Virus record (IMG/VR): IMGVR_UViG_3300029981_000266
Location: 1-30,416 of that record
Strand: one strand, 5' to 3'
DNA: 30,416 nucleotides
From: a virus
Shown here: positions 15,845-23,907 of the stretch, one piece after another
Numbering within the stretch: the first letter of the stretch is position 1
Layout: each line of letters starts with the position of its first letter
Notes under the pieces: generated by a model
Told to the model about the DNA's origin: nothing
The model's input: only the letters and a program-made list of their open reading frames with translations
The model's database searches: none
Translations under genes and position numbers: made by a program

Positions 15845-16153
15845 CTAATAATTCATGATAAGGTTGTTTTCATTGGCTAATCTCAACAAATAGTCTTCAG
15901 ACATCGAGCAATAACAAAATGCAACATTTATGCCTTTAGCTTTAGCTGCTTTATGGTATGCCTTGCTGAATGTCTTAAACCTTTTATCTTGCGCATAAAA
16001 AGCATAATCATTTACCGCTATCCAATACCAGCGAAGTGAGCCGTCGGGATAGTAGTCTTCATGCGCTATACAAATAACGCCTTCCTTGAGGCTTTCTATT
16101 TTTTGTAGAATGCTCAAAAGGAAGGCTTCTTTATTTATTTTAGTTATCGACAT
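15845..16153 (-). CDS. Hypothetical protein, 102 aa
   Basis: I recognise no family. It is aromatic-rich, with YYPDGSLRWYWIAVNDYAFYAQDKRF in its middle, and a Y-C-Y-C pair near the C-terminus. Its start overlaps the end of the methyltransferase gene by 10 bp. Its stop lies just upstream of the helicase promoter. Confidence 0.65.
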   Translation of the reverse strand: MSITKINKEAFLLSILQKIESLKEGVICIAHEDYYPDGSLRWYWIAVNDYAFYAQDKRFKTFSKAYHKAAKAKGINVAFCYCSMSEDYLLRLANENNLIMNY

Positions 16154-16650
16154 TTTCTTTCAACGCTCGCTATCGTATCATGAATTGCACCGCCGTGGGA
16201 GAATAAACATATTTTTTCCACTTCGAACCCTCTATTGACGCCGAACGTATTTGAATGATATCCGAAAGTAATTACTTTCCCGCCCATTTTTAAAACATTC
16301 GACACTTCGTCTTTAAGTTGCCTAAATGGACTACATCTCATTCCTTTGTACATTTCCATACTTTTGCGATAGGCATATGGCGGGTCAAGCAAAATGGTGT
16401 CAAATTTTTCTCCTTCCCATGTTCTTAAAAATTCGACCGCATCTAAATTATAATCCGCTAATGATTCAACGTCTAAATCATTCCTTATTTCGTCAATCTC
16501 TAATTTAGTTATGCCGGCAAAAAGATTTAAAGTTTTCCCTTCACAATTCTTCTCTACCCAACTTCTTATGGGTTTAACAGAAAATGTATATCTGTGAAGA
16601 GGACATTTGATATAATCGAAATCTGGAATTTCTTGAACCGTCTTTTTCAT
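16144..16650 (-). CDS. Small SAM-dependent DNA methyltransferase-like protein (DPPY motif)
   Basis: The 168-aa protein has LNLFAG at 41-46 in the position of the SAM-binding motif and LLDPPYAYRKS starting at residue 87. DPPY is the catalytic motif of N6-adenine and N4-cytosine amino-methyltransferases. A later NVLKMGGKVITFGYHS matches the strand that follows the motif in this fold. It has no obvious target-recognition domain, so specificity is unknown, and an RNA or nucleotide substrate cannot be excluded. It overlaps dut by one base (TAATG). It could protect phage DNA from host restriction. Confidence 0.8.
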   Translation of the reverse strand: MKKTVQEIPDFDYIKCPLHRYTFSVKPIRSWVEKNCEGKTLNLFAGITKLEIDEIRNDLDVESLADYNLDAVEFLRTWEGEKFDTILLDPPYAYRKSMEMYKGMRCSPFRQLKDEVSNVLKMGGKVITFGYHSNTFGVNRGFEVEKICLFSHGGAIHDTIASVERKCR

Positions 16651-17162
16651 TATTTCGAATAATTTGCGTCGCCCTCGCTCAAATTGGGAGCACCATAACC
16701 TGAATCCCCAAACCCTTTTGCTCCACGAGCTGTTTCGTCAAGTTTTTCTACGACTACGAAATCACCTTGTATAACTTTGTCTACAATTACCATTTGTGCT
16801 ATGCGGTCACCATCATGTACGCCGTACATTATTTCACCAGAGTTGTAAATTATTACCCCAACTTCACCGCGATAATCAGCGTCAATTGTTCCTGGTGCAT
16901 TTAATACCGTAATTCCATTTTTCAGAGCCAACCCGCTACGAGGGCGAATTTGAGCTTCACAGTCGTCCGGAAGTTCAAGAAATACGCCAGTACCTATCAA
17001 AGCACGTGTATGCGGAGGAATGTGAATGGTAGGTTGTCTGTCTTCAGGAGTTGTGAAATCTGTAATGTGAGCAAATAAATCAGCCCCTGCTGAATTTTCT
17101 GTAGCGTACCAAGGAGCCTGAGCCCCCGTTGCTAATTTGATATTAATCGTTCGTTTGTTCAT
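16650..17162 (-). CDS. dut: dUTPase (deoxyuridine 5'-triphosphate nucleotidohydrolase)
   Basis: All five motifs of the trimeric dUTPase family are present in 170 aa: AGADL at 25-29, PRSGLALKNG at 74-83, GTIDADYRGEV at 91-101, GDRIAQ at 118-123 and the C-terminal RGAKGFGDSGY at 146-156. It hydrolyses dUTP to dUMP and pyrophosphate, which keeps uracil out of DNA and feeds thymidylate synthesis. A 14-residue tail follows motif 5. It overlaps its neighbours on both sides, so it is part of the glycosyltransferase-methyltransferase operon. Confidence 0.95.
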   Translation of the reverse strand: MNKRTINIKLATGAQAPWYATENSAGADLFAHITDFTTPEDRQPTIHIPPHTRALIGTGVFLELPDDCEAQIRPRSGLALKNGITVLNAPGTIDADYRGEVGVIIYNSGEIMYGVHDGDRIAQMVIVDKVIQGDFVVVEKLDETARGAKGFGDSGYGAPNLSEGDANYSK

Positions 17163-17622
17163 CTTGCTGATACGGTGCGTTTAAAATATGTATTTGTATA
17201 ATTCTTACTCCTAATTTTTGGGCGATAAGGTATTCTTCTTTCACCCCGTCAATTTGAGCTCCTATGAAGAATGCCGTTCCTTTCAGTTTTGCTAAATTTT
17301 CGAGCATAGTCCAACGGTCACGCAAGATTGATTCTTCTTTTTCGCTTTCACGATACGCAACATCGCCTTCTGTTGTTCTATACCAACAAATCCTTTTGAA
17401 GGGATTTATTTGTCTTAAAAAATCCAAAACTTCGGTAGTCCAACCGCGTTGCTCTACTACAATTCTTGGTAAGAAACAATGATGCAGAACGTCATCGGTT
17501 TCTTTAACCAAACTTTCAGTCATCAACAATATATCAAAAGCTTCCTTGATTTGCTCAAGAGTTTGCCCTTTCAATGTGAAGTGTACTGAATAGTCCTTAA
17601 ATGCAATTAACCCATTTTTCAT
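17143..17622 (-). CDS. Hypothetical protein, 159 aa
   Basis: I do not recognise it with confidence. The C-terminal GTAFFIGAQIDGVKEEYLIA, followed by KLGVRIIQIHI, has the alternating strand-helix pattern of a Rossmann-like or nucleoside-deoxyribosyltransferase-like fold. The N-terminal half has LKGQTLEQIKEAFDILL and VVEQRGWTTEVLDFLRQI. It overlaps dut by 20 bp and lies between it and the glycosyltransferase, a context of nucleotide and DNA modification. Confidence 0.6.
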   Translation of the reverse strand: MKNGLIAFKDYSVHFTLKGQTLEQIKEAFDILLMTESLVKETDDVLHHCFLPRIVVEQRGWTTEVLDFLRQINPFKRICWYRTTEGDVAYRESEKEESILRDRWTMLENLAKLKGTAFFIGAQIDGVKEEYLIAQKLGVRIIQIHILNAPYQQDEQTND

Positions 17623-17624
17623 AA

Positions 17625-18344
17625 CTACAATTTTTTATATTTTATTTTTAAATCCAGCCGCCCGAATTTTTCGACCACGGTGCAGTTTAATGGATAACGT
17701 TGGACCATTATTTCATTATACTCCAAGTCTTTTTTGTCTCGATAAAAATCGGAAAAACCGCCGCTATTAGCTACCATTGTATGGTCGTATGCAAACGTGT
17801 TAAAACGCATTACAATTTTGTCGGCATAAATGTTCTTCAACGTGAAGTCCATGTCCTCTTTGCATTTCAACGTTTCGTCGTACCAAATATCGGTCTTGGA
17901 GTTTATTAATGTAATAGTCCCCACGAAACAATTAAAAGCATACGGGTTTTTTGAACTCCACACGAATTGGCGCATGCCGAGGGTCGCTATGTCGAACGAT
18001 AAGTCTTGAGCCTCATATTCTAGTAACGATAGATATTCAAGAGTAGGTTTCCGGTTAGAATTATTGGTAAGGCGACTCGTAACTTGATCTAAGATATCAA
18101 ACTTTATAATGTCGTCGTCAATCATCATTAACAGTTCACCGCGATACCGCCTTTTTATGAAATTCCGGACATAAGATATCCCCATATCGTTTTTAGGCAA
18201 TACGAGGATATTTTGTTTTTCATGCCCCCCTTTTAGGTATAGCTCAAAATCTTGAGGTTCTACTACTACTGTGTATTTGATACCCTGAAGCAGACTGAAT
18301 GTCTTTCCGTTGGGTCTGTTCTTTGAGGGAATGTATATGTCCAT
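17625..18344 (-). CDS. GT-A glycosyltransferase, TET-associated (TAGT)-like
   Basis: The 239-aa protein begins MDIYIPSKNR, then YTVVVEP at 24-30, GISYVRNF at 55-62 and LLMMIDDDI at 71-79. The IPSK-R start, VVEP strand, GI-RN helix and triple-Asp motif match the TET/JBP-associated glycosyltransferases that phages use to glycosylate hydroxymethylated bases in DNA. The DDD at 76-78 would bind the metal and nucleotide-sugar. A later CKEDMDFTLKN gives a plausible catalytic acidic pair. No TET/JBP oxygenase is in this window, so the acceptor base would have to be made elsewhere, or the sugar goes on another target. Confidence 0.7.
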   Translation of the reverse strand: MDIYIPSKNRPNGKTFSLLQGIKYTVVVEPQDFELYLKGGHEKQNILVLPKNDMGISYVRNFIKRRYRGELLMMIDDDIIKFDILDQVTSRLTNNSNRKPTLEYLSLLEYEAQDLSFDIATLGMRQFVWSSKNPYAFNCFVGTITLINSKTDIWYDETLKCKEDMDFTLKNIYADKIVMRFNTFAYDHTMVANSGGFSDFYRDKKDLEYNEIMVQRYPLNCTVVEKFGRLDLKIKYKKL

Positions 18345-18375
18345 TTTGTTGTGCGATTTTACTTAATAACGTTGT

Positions 18376-18522
18376 TTACTCTTCAACCTCTTCGACCTTA
18401 GTTTCGTCAACTTCAGTTTTTGCCTTTTCGAGCAATGAATCACTTTGTTCAAATCCGAAGCCTTTCATTATGGCTTGTTTGCGAGCTTCTTGCTCTTGTT
18501 TAATGTCTTCTCCTGCGTACAT
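18376..18522 (-). CDS. Leader-motif mini-protein, 48 aa
   Basis: The protein starts MYAGEDIKQEQEARKQAIMK then GFGFEQSDSLLEKAKTE and ends in an acidic tail. Nearly all of it is the leader motif found at the N-termini of the proteins at 10627 and 11400 (GD-I-R-x-AQ-x-x-R, I-x-KGF, then S-D, EKA), with no body attached. The match across proteins is what supports such a short gene. It lies 4 bp after the 53-aa gene and 31 bp before the glycosyltransferase. It could be a remnant of a larger virion protein or a working peptide. Confidence 0.75.
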   Translation of the reverse strand: MYAGEDIKQEQEARKQAIMKGFGFEQSDSLLEKAKTEVDETKVEEVEE

Positions 18523-18526
18523 AATT

Positions 18527-18688
18527 TTATTTGTTAAGTTTATATTTTTCAGCGGCTTTATCTACCGCATATTTGAATCCTTCAATCACTGGTAATAACG
18601 TTGGGTCTATTGTCACTAATAACTTTTCTAATGCGATACGTTTTGATTTTACGCTCGCTCTATATGCCTCAAATTCTTCGTGTGTCAT
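18527..18688 (-). CDS. Hypothetical protein, 53 aa
   Basis: It starts MTHEEFEAYRASVKSKRIAL and ends KAAEKYKLNK, and is predicted largely helical. Its ATG overlaps the stop of the DUF6527-like gene as ATGA, the standard coupling in this genome, which supports it as a real gene. No family is recognised. Confidence 0.65.
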   Translation of the reverse strand: MTHEEFEAYRASVKSKRIALEKLLVTIDPTLLPVIEGFKYAVDKAAEKYKLNK

Positions 18689-18990
18689 ACAAAGTTTGCT
18701 TTATTTTTAGTTATAATATAATGGCTACGATTTGGACAATGTGTATTTAGGATTGATGGCGTGAACGAATATACGTCAGAATCGTTTTTTACTAAATCCC
18801 ATCCATTTTCCCACATTGGCTTTAATGACATTGATGCTATTTCACCACACCCGCATAAACATTTATGTTGCGTACAACCATGTTCAATAGATACATAAAT
18901 GGTGACTTTATTCATTTCATCATGCGGCGGTAATGGTTCGTTGCCTATGGTAAATTCAAATTTAACCTCAACACTTTTTATTGTTTTCAT
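18685..18990 (-). CDS. DUF6527-like zinc-binding-type protein
   Basis: The 101-aa protein has CTQHKCLCGCGE near residues 40-51, W-x-LV in the middle, SFTPSILN and then THCPNRSHYIITKNK at the end. A CxCGCG cluster followed by a PSI-N and a C-x-S-H-Y-x-I-x-x-N segment is the pattern of DUF6527, presumably a structural zinc site. Some relatives lie in bacterial ubiquitin-like conjugation and defence operons. Here it is encoded 1 bp after terL. Its role in the phage is unknown. Confidence 0.7.
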   Translation of the reverse strand: MKTIKSVEVKFEFTIGNEPLPPHDEMNKVTIYVSIEHGCTQHKCLCGCGEIASMSLKPMWENGWDLVKNDSDVYSFTPSILNTHCPNRSHYIITKNKANFV

Positions 18991-18991
18991 T

Positions 18992-20662
18992 TTACAAGAA
19001 ATTAAATTTGAATCCCGTTGTCATTTTAGTAGCCCCTAATTTAGCAAGCCAAAAGCTTGAAGAAATATCATCATGTTCGCCTACGGACTCAAGCCCTTTC
19101 TCTGTAAATGCAACGCTACCAAGGTCGGTAAATATCAAGTCCTTCATGTCTTGTGAAAACTTGTCGCCTATCGGTATGTGAATCTTGTTACGTTCAAAAT
19201 CCAAAGCCAATCCTGGCCAACCAGTCTTTAGGTCGTATTTATCAATCCCCGTGGTATGTCCTATAACTGGCAGCCCCGCCCTGTCAGATTCTTGCACAAA
19301 TATTTGTTGGAATACGTTTTGTTCTAAAACCATTACATCTGGACGATACCTAACATTCAGCCCCCTCAAGATTTGCATTTGTTCATAAAAGCTTCGCCCC
19401 TTTTCGCGGTGCAACCAAAGCAACCAGCGCTCTCCCGTTTCGTCATCGACTCCCCACACGCTAAATACAGTATAATCCGCGCCGACAGAAGATGATATAG
19501 AGAAGTCACAGCCAACCACTACCTTGCTGAACTTCATTGGGAAATCGTCCCTATTCTTTACCAACGTGTAGTTCTCCATACGAACCAAAGAACGTATCAA
19601 AATCGACATTGGGAAGATTGAAGCTTCATTCGTAATTGGGCGACAAAGGTTTTCCCTTGAGAAAATAATGTTCCCTTGAGATTCCTTTTTGTCCATCAGG
19701 TCTTTGAAGTTCCACCTATGTGGCCAAAGTATTCTTCCGTCAGGGAATATGGCTGGATATTCAATAACGAACCAACCTTTCTTTGTTTTTAAATCCCCGT
19801 ATAAATCGCTACTATGGAATGGTGTTCCAACTACTACAATTTGCCCACCAGGAACAAGCATGTTCATAATTACTGAATGGAAGTAGTCAATACCCTTGGT
19901 ACGTTGAAGCGAACTATATATCACATTATCTTTTAATCCGTCATCTACCACAATCCAATACGGGTGTGCCCCGCGGACAGATGACCCGAACCCTTTTACC
20001 GTTAAACGAGCTCCGTTTCGACATACGATATTAGTATTGGCCCAACCGCCGTTGTTAGTCTTAGGCATTAACCGTTCGTTCAATATGTCGTTTCCTTCAA
20101 TAGTCCCCTTTAGGATTTCAAGAAGGTCGATGCCTTGTTGCAATGAGAATGAGAATATAAACCCACGGTTGGAGTTTGAAAGCGAAGGTCTAGCTGAATA
20201 TGCCCCCGATTTAGGCTTTCTGTATTTGTATAACTGCCAAGCAGCGTATGCATTTGAAAAGTAATAAGATTTTCCGTGGTCACGCGCCGCTTCTACGCAT
20301 ATCTTTCGGTGACGCTGAACGAGGTCTCCCCATTCAAGATGATGCCAAGACATTTGAAAATCTGGCATTACAGAAGTAATGAAATAACTAAGACTTGAGT
20401 TTCTTAATGTTTCTTCAATCGACTCGGAAAGTCTTTGTGTGTATTTAGGGCTGAAATCAATTTCGCCCTGCCCCGTATAAAGAACCCCATAGGCATCCTT
20501 CATCAAGTTGTCAAGTACAAAATCTAAATCTCCGGAAGACCCCTGAAGTAACTCATCAAGCCCTCGGTCGTCCATCCCGTTTATAATTTCATCAACTATC
20601 CCTAAACATTCCATGCGGTGCATGGGCGATTGCAATAAAGTTTGTCCAATGTCAAGTACCAT
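18992..20662 (-). CDS. terL: Terminase large subunit
   Basis: The 556-aa protein has an ATPase half with an atypical Walker A, ARDHGKS at 126-132. The Walker B is WIVVDD at 236-241, and the coupling motif is VVVGTPFHSSD at 276-286. A RNase H-like nuclease half follows, with VVGCDFSIS (D386), ADYTVFSVWG (D396), VLEQN (E447) and a late EHDD at 529-532. It cuts concatemers and drives DNA into the head through the portal. The ATG at 20662 follows a terminator, so its promoter lies within the preceding ~30 bp or depends on read-through. No small terminase subunit is recognisable next to it. Confidence 0.92.
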   Translation of the reverse strand: MVLDIGQTLLQSPMHRMECLGIVDEIINGMDDRGLDELLQGSSGDLDFVLDNLMKDAYGVLYTGQGEIDFSPKYTQRLSESIEETLRNSSLSYFITSVMPDFQMSWHHLEWGDLVQRHRKICVEAARDHGKSYYFSNAYAAWQLYKYRKPKSGAYSARPSLSNSNRGFIFSFSLQQGIDLLEILKGTIEGNDILNERLMPKTNNGGWANTNIVCRNGARLTVKGFGSSVRGAHPYWIVVDDGLKDNVIYSSLQRTKGIDYFHSVIMNMLVPGGQIVVVGTPFHSSDLYGDLKTKKGWFVIEYPAIFPDGRILWPHRWNFKDLMDKKESQGNIIFSRENLCRPITNEASIFPMSILIRSLVRMENYTLVKNRDDFPMKFSKVVVGCDFSISSSVGADYTVFSVWGVDDETGERWLLWLHREKGRSFYEQMQILRGLNVRYRPDVMVLEQNVFQQIFVQESDRAGLPVIGHTTGIDKYDLKTGWPGLALDFERNKIHIPIGDKFSQDMKDLIFTDLGSVAFTEKGLESVGEHDDISSSFWLAKLGATKMTTGFKFNFL

Positions 20663-20680
20663 ATACGATTTTGATTAAAA

Positions 20681-20711
20681 TAAAAAAGGTTACGAAATTT
20701 CTTCCGTAACC
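20681..20711 (-). terminator. Rho-independent terminator upstream of terL
   Basis: On the minus strand GGTTACG and CGTAACC form a perfect 7-bp stem around a short GAAGAAATTT loop that can extend it slightly. TTTTTTA follows. It ends the transcript of the 333-aa gene and sits just before terL, giving partial termination or separate control of the packaging gene. Confidence 0.85.
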
Positions 20712-20733
20712 CCCTTATAACTGGTCAAAACTC

Positions 20734-21735
20734 TTAGTATTCGATACTGAACTTTCTTTTCACGTCTTTCATCAATTGAGCTGTTAAATCCAATTGTTTC
20801 ATGACATCTGGCTCAACTTGCCCTACAATTGTCCTGAATCTTGTTTCGTTAAACTTAAGAGCTTCACAAGAGGCAAACACATCTTTCCTCACGGCATCAA
20901 TAGCTACTTTAGGGTCTGCGTTGAACTTAAACTCGTGATGTCCTTTTGTGAATGTAATAAACCCAAATACACTTAATAAATTGAGCACCTCAGCTGTTTT
21001 GGAATGTGTCAAGGTTGTTTTTCTTACCACTTCAGTTTCGGTGTGTATTAATCCGACAGGGTCAATAATATTAGCAGGAGTTATCAGAACAAACAATTTT
21101 TTGCAATGTTCTTCAGCTTGTTTGAAATTGTTTACATCCCCAACAAACTCTTCCATAGTTTTAGCGCGGCTTTCAGATAACGCAGCTTTCGCTTCACGCT
21201 CAGCCAATACCTTAAAATCTTCTTCGGTCAATATAACTATGGTCATGCCTGTCTTTTCAGCTTGCTTTTTTACCATGTCCATTAACTTGACGTTTTCGGT
21301 ATAAATGAAAACAATCTTTTCTTCTTCAGTTAATTTAGGTTTTGCAGGTCTCTTCAATCTCGCTGGCGTTAAACATTCCAAAGTTGCGTCCGTTATCACA
21401 GAATGGTCTTCGCTTTCAACTCCAAGGTCAACTCCCAAAACCATAACTTCTTTCACATCACCAACGGGTAATTCAGAACCCATTATGATTTTCCCAGCAA
21501 TTTTGCCAGCTCCTAATACCAAATCATTTGCATGTTCGGTGTTAATTTCTACACCAGCGGCTAAATAATTTTCAGCTTCTTTGTCTTCAGCGGTGGAGGT
21601 TGCGTCCGCCGTACATCCATTACAACTACTGTAAATGCAACCTAAACATTGTCCGTCACACTCATTACCTGCTGAATCGTGATGAGTCGCAACAGGTCTC
21701 GTTACTTGTACTAATTCTTCTTCTAATCCTTTCAT
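20734..21735 (-). CDS. Unknown protein with N-terminal Cys cluster, 333 aa
   Basis: Five cysteines lie within 16 residues (26, 30, 33, 38, 41) in NECDGQCLGCIYSSCNGC, a spacing that could hold zinc or an Fe-S centre. Next is a D/E-rich stretch and a strand-helix region around KIVFIYTENVKLMDMVKKQA, then TGMTIVILTEEDF. The C-terminal third, with TAEVLNLLSVFGFITFTKG then HHEF, looks like a winged helix. I recognise no family. It is followed by a terminator and precedes terL, so a regulatory or packaging-linked role is possible. Its start overlaps the upstream stop by one base (TAATG). Confidence 0.7.
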   Translation of the reverse strand: MKGLEEELVQVTRPVATHHDSAGNECDGQCLGCIYSSCNGCTADATSTAEDKEAENYLAAGVEINTEHANDLVLGAGKIAGKIIMGSELPVGDVKEVMVLGVDLGVESEDHSVITDATLECLTPARLKRPAKPKLTEEEKIVFIYTENVKLMDMVKKQAEKTGMTIVILTEEDFKVLAEREAKAALSESRAKTMEEFVGDVNNFKQAEEHCKKLFVLITPANIIDPVGLIHTETEVVRKTTLTHSKTAEVLNLLSVFGFITFTKGHHEFKFNADPKVAIDAVRKDVFASCEALKFNETRFRTIVGQVEPDVMKQLDLTAQLMKDVKRKFSIEY

Positions 21736-22373
21736 TATTTTAGTTTTGATATGTTTTCATTTAAAAAATTTAACAATAATTCTGATGTTTGGAAAAGCTC
21801 CTTTGAATCAAACACTTGTTTTTCTGTAACGGCACCTGAAAACGGATTAATGAAACGTACTTTGTGCACAAAATTACCAACTTTAGCTTTTTCAACGGCA
21901 AAAACTTCAGCTTGGCAAATACAGTGTGAGTAACCGTCAACAAACAAAAAGTAACAAACATCATCTATTTGGTATTGTTCTTTTTTATTGAAAACGATCG
22001 GCGCTAACTTTCTTATTTCAATATCCTTAAAAACTTTGTTATTTTCAAGATAACGCACAGGAAACTTTTGTATTCTTCTTTGAGTTTCAAAAATGCCGCT
22101 GCAAATATCACCTAATAGGAAAGATGAGTCCAAAGAACGATAATGGGTTTTGACAGACGACTTCCGTGTTCGTTTAGCGTGAAATTCAAATATTTTGTTT
22201 TCTTCCAAAAACACAAATAACGCTGGAATAAACTGCGGCTTTAACTCGAACTTTTCAGCTAATTTGTATATGGAATTGGATTCTATTAAGACCCATTTAC
22301 CTTTTGACAAACTATACATTTCTTTCAGTACCCTTTCAATCAATGGTACGGTTTCTTCTTTTTCAATTTTCAT
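21735..22373 (-). CDS. Hypothetical protein, probable N-terminal winged helix, 212 aa
   Basis: Residues 10-70 (LIERVLKEMY...IYKLAEKFELKPQFIPALFVFLEENKIFEF) fit a small winged-helix fold, and a basic stretch RTRKSSVKTHYR follows. The C-terminal part is beta-rich with VCYFLFVDGYSHCICQAEVF. It is encoded directly before the Cys-cluster protein and may act with it. I recognise no family. Confidence 0.6.
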   Translation of the reverse strand: MKIEKEETVPLIERVLKEMYSLSKGKWVLIESNSIYKLAEKFELKPQFIPALFVFLEENKIFEFHAKRTRKSSVKTHYRSLDSSFLLGDICSGIFETQRRIQKFPVRYLENNKVFKDIEIRKLAPIVFNKKEQYQIDDVCYFLFVDGYSHCICQAEVFAVEKAKVGNFVHKVRFINPFSGAVTEKQVFDSKELFQTSELLLNFLNENISKLK

Positions 22374-22398
22374 GATACGATTTTATTTTTACGATTTA

Positions 22399-23055
22399 TT
22401 ATTTTGCACATTTAAACTCAAAAAAATCTGCCCCCTTTTCCCTTTGTTTTATTTCAGTTGAGGAAGTTGAACCTTTATTGGAACGCATCTTCTTTACAAA
22501 ATACCTAAACAACTCCGCGGTAGCCATAACATCATTCATAGCTCCGTGAGCGTCAGTAAGCTTTATTCCGGCAAATTCACAACAAGCATTCAGGTTTATT
22601 TTCTCTTCGCCCGTTAAACACCAAACCGCTTTAGACAGTTTCATTGTGTCAATAGCTTCTTCGTATATGAACGAGTAAAGATTTAATTTATGTAGGTTAA
22701 GAGCATACGATAAAAAACCATTATCAAATCCCACATTGTGGCCAACTGGAACTAACCGCCCGCGTTCAGAACTATTGCCCGAAGCGTTATGCATTTTAAA
22801 GAACTGAGAGAACGTTTCGTCGAATTGCTTTACCGTTATACCAGAATTAATGTCCGACATGCTTACCATCGTCTTATCAAGCGATTTTTGTGTAATCTTA
22901 AGACCCTCGTACGGCTTAACGAAAGTTTCCCATTGGTCTACGACTTTCAATGTCTTGAAGTCTAATACTTGACAAGCGAACTGGGTGATTGGATTTTCAG
23001 TTTCTTCCAGCCCCCCAGTTTCACAATCATAAACAACGTAATTTGATTTATGCAT
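22399..23055 (-). CDS. DnaQ-like DEDDh 3'-5' exonuclease
   Basis: The 218-aa protein has the three Exo motifs: DCETGG with D10 and E12, GHNVGFDNGF with D111, and DAHGAMNDVMAT with H170 and D175, which makes it the DEDDh class. Family members proofread DNA synthesis or degrade single strands. It stands alone, with no fused polymerase, and has a short basic tail. Its ATG overlaps the last 8 bp of the 59-aa gene upstream. Confidence 0.92.
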   Translation of the reverse strand: MHKSNYVVYDCETGGLEETENPITQFACQVLDFKTLKVVDQWETFVKPYEGLKITQKSLDKTMVSMSDINSGITVKQFDETFSQFFKMHNASGNSSERGRLVPVGHNVGFDNGFLSYALNLHKLNLYSFIYEEAIDTMKLSKAVWCLTGEEKINLNACCEFAGIKLTDAHGAMNDVMATAELFRYFVKKMRSNKGSTSSTEIKQREKGADFFEFKCAK

Positions 23056-23227
23056 TTTCTTCCTTAAAAAGCGGTTCAGTTTTCTTTACTAACTCTGACG
23101 TCTTTTCGAAGTTATCTACGTCATGACGTTTACCAAAAGTGTAATTACTGAACTGAATAGCTTGCCAAATTAATTGTTTTTGGTCAGCGGTAAAGATTAA
23201 TCCTAATAAGAATTTTTTAAATTTCAT
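23048..23227 (-). CDS. Hypothetical protein, 59 aa, shorter paralog of the next upstream gene
   Basis: It starts MKFKKFLLGLIFTADQKQLI then WQAI. The neighbouring 119-aa protein starts MKLERFLLSTLLNPTQRQII then WNSL. The shared pattern MK-x-x-[KR]FLL, Q-[KR]-Q-[LI]-I-W shows a tandem duplication, with this copy lacking the long helical tail. The ATG lies 5 bp after the paralog's stop, and the end overlaps the exonuclease start. Confidence 0.75.
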   Translation of the reverse strand: MKFKKFLLGLIFTADQKQLIWQAIQFSNYTFGKRHDVDNFEKTSELVKKTEPLFKEENA

Positions 23228-23232
23228 GATTT

Positions 23233-23592
23233 CTAATTGTTAATTGTTTGTAATTGGGTTTCGACAGTTTTACGTACTTGTTCAAATTTTGTTGAGCCTT
23301 CTTGAACCCCGCGCTTGTAAATGTTTTCCAGCACCTCGTCGATGCTCGCTTCAGTCTTTAGACATAGCGCTTCAGCTATCTTTGTACGCATCATAATAGT
23401 GTGGTCGTTTAAGGGAGCGGGAGTAACATCAAGAATTTTTTCAGTCTGATGCATTACAAGTTCAATTTGCGCCATCTTTTCTAATTCCAAATCCGCTTTT
23501 GCGGTTGTGCGAACTTCTTCAAGTGAGTTCCAAATAATTTGGCGTTGCGTGGGATTCAACAATGTGCTTAACAAAAATCTTTCAAGTTTCAT
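23233..23592 (-). CDS. Hypothetical helical protein, 119 aa, tandem paralog
   Basis: After the MKLERFLLSTLLNPTQRQII start it is almost entirely helical and charged, with an ELEKMAQIELVMHQTEKILD segment. It overlaps the 93-aa gene upstream by 4 bp. The N-terminal segment shared with the 59-aa gene may be an amphipathic helix or a binding site. I recognise no family. Confidence 0.65.
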   Translation of the reverse strand: MKLERFLLSTLLNPTQRQIIWNSLEEVRTTAKADLELEKMAQIELVMHQTEKILDVTPAPLNDHTIMMRTKIAEALCLKTEASIDEVLENIYKRGVQEGSTKFEQVRKTVETQLQTINN

Positions 23593-23870
23593 TTCTTAAT
23601 TGTTTTTATACTTGTTACTAATTCAAAATTACACCATAATTCGCTATAATCTACGTCCCATTTACCGTCTGTACTTTTACGAAGTACTCTAACATACTTC
23701 TTCAAAAAATCTTTAGGTTCTAATATTGTAGATGTTTGTTCTGGGTGTACTTTAACCATTTCGCCCGATTTCCAAGGCATCAATAAATGTTTATTCCAAT
23801 CCGTCTTTTCAGGTTCAGAATTTACAATTAAAAACTTAGGTAATAATTCAATTTTCAAGATAGGATTCAT
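23589..23870 (-). CDS. Hypothetical protein, 93 aa
   Basis: I start it at ATG 23870 (MNPILKIELLPKFLIV). The frame stays open upstream to a TTG at 23930, but that stretch encodes the stem and T-run of the preceding terminator. The protein has beta-type segments with a GEMVKVHPEQTSTI turn and KYVRVLRKSTDGKWDVDY, like a small barrel. No family is recognised. It is the first gene of the run to the exonuclease. Confidence 0.65.
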   Translation of the reverse strand: MNPILKIELLPKFLIVNSEPEKTDWNKHLLMPWKSGEMVKVHPEQTSTILEPKDFLKKYVRVLRKSTDGKWDVDYSELWCNFELVTSIKTIKK

Positions 23871-23907
23871 AATAATACATTTTATACTATTAGTAACGTT
23901 GGGGCAT

